26,053 bases of DNA from Calditrichota bacterium (GTDB lineage Bacteria; Calditrichota; Calditrichia; RBG-13-44-9; J075): NCBI GenBank assembly GCA_003695285.1, contig RFIL01000181.1, forward strand, positions 1 through 26,053. The letters are read 5' to 3'. Position 1 is the first letter of the stretch. Each line of letters starts with the position of its first letter. Made by a program: the position numbers and the translations under genes. Below are positions 23,317 through 26,053 of the stretch, one piece after another. The notes under the pieces were generated by a model. That model saw nothing but the letters and a program-made list of their open reading frames with translations. It was not told the origin of the DNA and ran no database searches.

Positions 23317-24318
23317 TTAATTGCTTGGAGAATTTTGTGCACGAAATTCTTGAAGAGCAGTTTCCACCCGTTGAAGCAGTTCCTGACTATAAAGTTTGCC
23401 AACCAGGGATAAGCGGGCTTTTTTAGCTGCTTGAAAAAATTCTTGTTGGCTCTCTTCCGGTACATGGACCATCTTCAATCCATTTCGTTGAAGAATTTGA
23501 AGGGCTTCTTCATTATCTTTGCGACTTTCCTGCACCAGCCGTTTCATATATTCTCGCCCTTTTTCAAGCAGGATTTTTTGATGTTCAGGGGATAGTTTAT
23601 TAAACATCCGCTTGGAAATCAGAACCGCCCCTGAGACATAAGCCAATGGCAGGTCCATAATTGTTTTGACCTGAGTATACCACTGCAGGGTTAAACAGGG
23701 CAGGGGAGGGACATAAACTGCCTCAATCAGGTTGGTCTGAAGAGAGGTCAGTACATCCGTGAGGGACAGGGGAATGGCACTAACACCCAGTGCTTTAAAT
23801 GTAGCCTCCGCTACCGGATCTCCTTCCCACATCCACATTTTGATTTTATGTAAGTCCTGCAAGGTGGTGATTGGCGTCTGGGCATAGAGGTAAGCAAAAC
23901 CGACATCTGCCCAACCCAGAATGATAAATCCTTTTTCTTCAAATTTTTTTGAGAACTCCTCATACAGAAGGGAGGTAATATGATCGACTTCCTCATAATT
24001 TCGAAAAAGGAGAGGCACTTCCAGAATTCTTTCTTCTGGCAAAATTTCTCCCAGTCCGACACCGGTAAACCCGGCACTATGAAGTTGACCCAGGCGAATT
24101 TTACGTAATACGTCTTTTTCATCTCCCTGGATCTGGCTGGGATAAATTTTGAATTTCACTTTACCATTGGTGAGGCGCCGTATCTCCTGATCGAGTTCTC
24201 GCATCACTTTGAGGTATGTGGATCCCTCCGGAGCTACTGTTGCAAATTTAATTTGTTGTCCCCAGAGAAAGGTGGAGATAAATAGTAAACAAATCCCGAA
24301 ATACCTGACAATCTTCAC
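23317..24318 (-). CDS. TRAP solute-binding protein of the TatP type
   Basis: Periplasmic substrate-binding protein of 333 residues with a signal peptide (~1-20, ending FLWGQ) and the DctP fold (IKFATVAPEGSTY after cleavage). The segment that normally carries the ligand-carboxylate-binding arginine reads KIKMWMWEGDPV (158-169): tryptophans 162 and 164 stand where Arg is usual, followed by a GDP turn, then LQTNLIEAVYVPPLP (193-207). From memory, this WxWEGDP form is found in binding proteins that pair with TatT, where a hydrophobic rather than small-acid ligand has been suggested. AAGGAG precedes the ATG. Next to tatT (30-base gap) and tatQ. Confidence 0.93.
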   Translation of the reverse strand: MKIVRYFGICLLFISTFLWGQQIKFATVAPEGSTYLKVMRELDQEIRRLTNGKVKFKIYPSQIQGDEKDVLRKIRLGQLHSAGFTGVGLGEILPEERILEVPLLFRNYEEVDHITSLLYEEFSKKFEEKGFIILGWADVGFAYLYAQTPITTLQDLHKIKMWMWEGDPVAEATFKALGVSAIPLSLTDVLTSLQTNLIEAVYVPPLPCLTLQWYTQVKTIMDLPLAYVSGAVLISKRMFNKLSPEHQKILLEKGREYMKRLVQESRKDNEEALQILQRNGLKMVHVPEESQQEFFQAAKKARLSLVGKLYSQELLQRVETALQEFRAQNSPSN

Positions 24319-24348
24319 AGTAAACTCCTTTCTTTCAGGTGGTCACAT

Positions 24349-25209
24349 TCAAAATAATTCTTCTTTTTGGGTCGCAAGCCACCTGGCTTTTTGTTTCGCG
24401 AGTGATGTCATGAGTTCATAATTCGGTAAAATATCCTGTTTTGCTGAGATAACTTTATCTAACAAACTATCAAAAAGTTCCTCATTAAGGGTTGGTGCCG
24501 CATAAAATCGGGCATAGTAGACAAAAGTCATCAAAAATTTTCCATCACTCAACTCCAGCGCTCGTTGAAAATGCTGTTTGGCTTTTTCCGGATTACCACC
24601 CAGCATGGGCGGGATAGACCCCAGAATACTTCCCCAAAACAAATGGGCTCCCCCAAAGAAATATCCCTCATCCAACTCCAGAACCCGGTTCATCATGGCT
24701 TTAACAATATTTAAATCAAAAACAGCCTGAGGTTTATCCCGATTGAGGTTAATCCATCCAGACCAGGCAAAAGCTGCCCAGAATAGGGCCGGAACATCGG
24801 ATTTTTTTAATCGGGTCAACTTTTCTTTAAACTCAGCTTCAGTTTGGGGAATTCCCTTTTTGAAGGGAGAACTTTTTTGTAACAACTGAAAACCGTAATC
24901 CCTTGCCCTTAAATAAAAGGCACTGGCTCTCTTAGGGTCTGTATCTTCCAAAAAAGCCAGACTATAACTGGCATATCCCTGAGTCAGAAAAAGGAGCAGT
25001 TCCTTGTTATTGGGATCGGCGCGATGAAAGCCTTCTAATAGCTTTAGATTAGAGGCAATAGCAGTTTTTGCTAACTCCAGATCTGGTTCTGCATATAATG
25101 CTTCCACCCCGTATGCAAACAATCCCGTGGTAGTTTTCAAAGCGATTCGTTGCAGGCTACAACTTGTTAGTAATACAACCGTGATTCCCACAACCCAGAG
25201 ATACTTCAT
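24349..25209 (-). CDS. tatT: TatT-type TPR lipoprotein of a TRAP transporter (TPAT T component)
   Basis: Lipoprotein of 286 residues (lipobox LTSC, Cys about 18). Family features include a short LFAYGVEALYAEPD segment after the anchor, degenerate TPR helices (NNKELLLFLTQGYASYSLAF), DVPALFWAAFAWSGWINLNRD (~139-159), and GGAHLFWGSILGSIPPMLGGNPEKA. These match TRAP transporter TatT proteins, studied in Treponema pallidum (Tp0956), where T binds the P protein and is thought to shuttle a hydrophobic ligand. The start at ATG 25209, 6 bases after GAGG, is preferred to TTG 25221. It is the first gene of a six-gene minus-strand operon: tatT, tatP, tatQ, tatM, GNAT, kinase. Confidence 0.88.
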   Translation of the reverse strand: MKYLWVVGITVVLLTSCSLQRIALKTTTGLFAYGVEALYAEPDLELAKTAIASNLKLLEGFHRADPNNKELLLFLTQGYASYSLAFLEDTDPKRASAFYLRARDYGFQLLQKSSPFKKGIPQTEAEFKEKLTRLKKSDVPALFWAAFAWSGWINLNRDKPQAVFDLNIVKAMMNRVLELDEGYFFGGAHLFWGSILGSIPPMLGGNPEKAKQHFQRALELSDGKFLMTFVYYARFYAAPTLNEELFDSLLDKVISAKQDILPNYELMTSLAKQKARWLATQKEELF

Positions 25210-25273
25210 ATTTAGCCTCAAAGAAATTCAAAAATTGACCGATTTCCTTTAAAAAAACAGCAAAAATATCTCA

Positions 25274-25303
25274 ATTATCCCCGGATAATGCAAGTGAAAT
25301 CAA
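25274..25303 (-). promoter_or_regulatory. tatT: Possible tatT promoter overlapping a palindrome
   Basis: On the minus strand: TTGATT (25303-25298), 18-base spacer, GATAAT (25279-25274). The -10 lies in an inverted repeat, ATTATCC-CC-GGATAAT (25274-25289), in the 162-base gap between divergent tatT and birA. Either gene could be controlled from it. Confidence 0.3.
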
Positions 25304-25371
25304 AATTGAGAAACCAAAGCTATGAAAAAATATTGTTTTACGCTCAGTCGCCGATTATCTTTACAGGAAAA

Positions 25372-26053
25372 ATGAGAGATAAGGATCATTATGCAATGGA
25401 ATTGGGTGCGATTCATCAATTCCTGGCCACTCCGGAGAGATTTCAGATAAGGTTGATAGATAAATTACCATCTACGAACCTTTATTTATATGAGAAGGGA
25501 AAAAAATTACCAGAATGGACAGTGGTCGTTGCAGAAGAACAGACCCGTGGAAAAGGGCGTCAGAATCGAAATTGGTATAGCCCACCAGGGGTTGGTTTGT
25601 GGTTCTCTATTCTGCTGAGACCAAAACTCAAGGTGTCACAAATTGGATTACTGAATTTATGGATTGCCTATTCAGTTGCACAATACATTGAGAGTGTTGT
25701 CCAATTTGAAACTGGAAAAACGTTCCAGTGTGGTTTAAAATGGCCGAATGATATCTGGGTTGATAATCGAAAGCTCTGTGGGATACTTCTGGAAAGTAGT
25801 TTTTCTAACAATCAACTCCAGTATATTGTCGCTGGTATCGGGCTGAATATCAATCAGACACAGGATGATTTTCCAGCGGAGTTGCAAAACACAGCAACTT
25901 CTCTTCGAATTGAAACCGGGATAAAATGGAACAGAGAAAAGCTACTGGCTGGTATATTAAATTTTATCTCTGAGCGCTATCAGGAAATAATACCACATCG
26001 TCTTCACGATATTGTAGATTGGTATATGGAAAAGGCATTGTTTGTGGGGAAAA
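25372..26053 (+). CDS. birA: Biotin-[acetyl-CoA carboxylase] ligase, 5' part (runs off right edge)
   Basis: Attaches biotin to acyl-carrier/carboxylase lysines through biotinyl-AMP. Visible are STN (~33-35), the biotin/ATP loop TRGKGRQNRNWYSP (~57-70), LKWPNDIWVDNRKLCGILLE (~121-140) and AGIGLNIN (~151-158). About 227 residues are present and the frame is still open at 26053, so the C-terminal domain is missing from the window. It is a group I ligase without an N-terminal helix-turn-helix, so it should not be a repressor. ATG 25372 sits just after AGGAAAA; the frame is open further upstream, with TTG 25333 as an alternative start. Divergent from the TRAP operon. Confidence 0.93.
   Translation, partial: MRDKDHYAMELGAIHQFLATPERFQIRLIDKLPSTNLYLYEKGKKLPEWTVVVAEEQTRGKGRQNRNWYSPPGVGLWFSILLRPKLKVSQIGLLNLWIAYSVAQYIESVVQFETGKTFQCGLKWPNDIWVDNRKLCGILLESSFSNNQLQYIVAGIGLNINQTQDDFPAELQNTATSLRIETGIKWNREKLLAGILNFISERYQEIIPHRLHDIVDWYMEKALFVGK

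Noticed and set aside
25372..26053. BirA as a bifunctional biotin repressor
   Set aside because: Only about 25-30 residues precede the catalytic domain, too few for the helix-turn-helix, and they do not resemble one.
1..26053. tRNA, rRNA, CRISPR arrays, insertion sequences or phage genes
   Set aside because: No T-loop-like GTTCGAATC signature in a cloverleaf context, no spaced direct repeats, and no transposase or integrase motifs were found on either strand.

Overview
The window looks like the chromosome of a diderm (Gram-negative) bacterium, moderately AT-rich by eye and densely coded, using the standard code with occasional GTG and TTG starts. The diderm call rests on LapA/LapB-type proteins, several lipoproteins with clear lipoboxes, a SPOR protein and a periplasmic-binding-protein transporter with a lipoprotein partner. 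The gene mix (dipeptidyl peptidase III, S-adenosylhomocysteine hydrolase, futalosine-pathway-like MqnA fold, TPR-associated TRAP transporter, MTH1187-type protein) fits the FCB-side lineages such as Calditrichota or related candidate phyla, but there is no rRNA or other marker that fixes taxonomy. No tRNA, rRNA, CRISPR array, insertion sequence or prophage gene was seen.

Layout. Positions 2-424: the 3' end of an unrecognised gene. 476-3196: a large solitary beta-class DNA methyltransferase with no nuclease or helicase partner in the window. 3315-10505: a tight run of eight plus-strand genes, lapA-like, lapB-like, SPOR protein, Crp/Fnr regulator, soluble multi-domain histidine kinase, MqnA/MqnD-fold protein, MurF-like ligase lacking the usual N-terminal domain, and a small two-helix membrane protein. 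Gaps are mostly under 50 bases and two junctions overlap, so this is probably one envelope/regulation operon. 10535-11850 (minus): MTH1187-family protein followed by the tRNA t6A enzyme TsaC/Sua5. 12070-14115 (plus): a lipoprotein dipeptidyl peptidase III with a good terminator behind it. 14459-15553 (plus): an eight-bladed PQQ-type propeller lipoprotein. 15567-16820 (minus): S-adenosylhomocysteine hydrolase. A 505-base divergent intergenic region leads to 17326-19197 (plus), a CsgG/TolB-like plus TPR exported protein, then a small unrecognised acidic protein (19418-19810).

19842-25209 (minus) is a second compact operon read from the right: TatT-type TPR lipoprotein, TatP-type solute-binding protein, DctQ and DctM permeases (together a TPAT, a TPR-associated TRAP transporter), then a GNAT acetyltransferase and an AmgK-like phosphotransferase. 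Divergent from it, a biotin-protein ligase (birA) begins at about 25372 and runs off the right end.

The most interesting material is (1) the TPAT transporter whose binding protein lacks the usual carboxylate-clamping arginine and whose operon carries a sugar-kinase-like and an acetyltransferase gene, and (2) the lapAB-SPOR-Crp-kinase-MqnA-like-Mur-ligase operon, in which a metabolite-binding fold is translationally coupled to a soluble histidine kinase. Function assignments beyond family level are inference.
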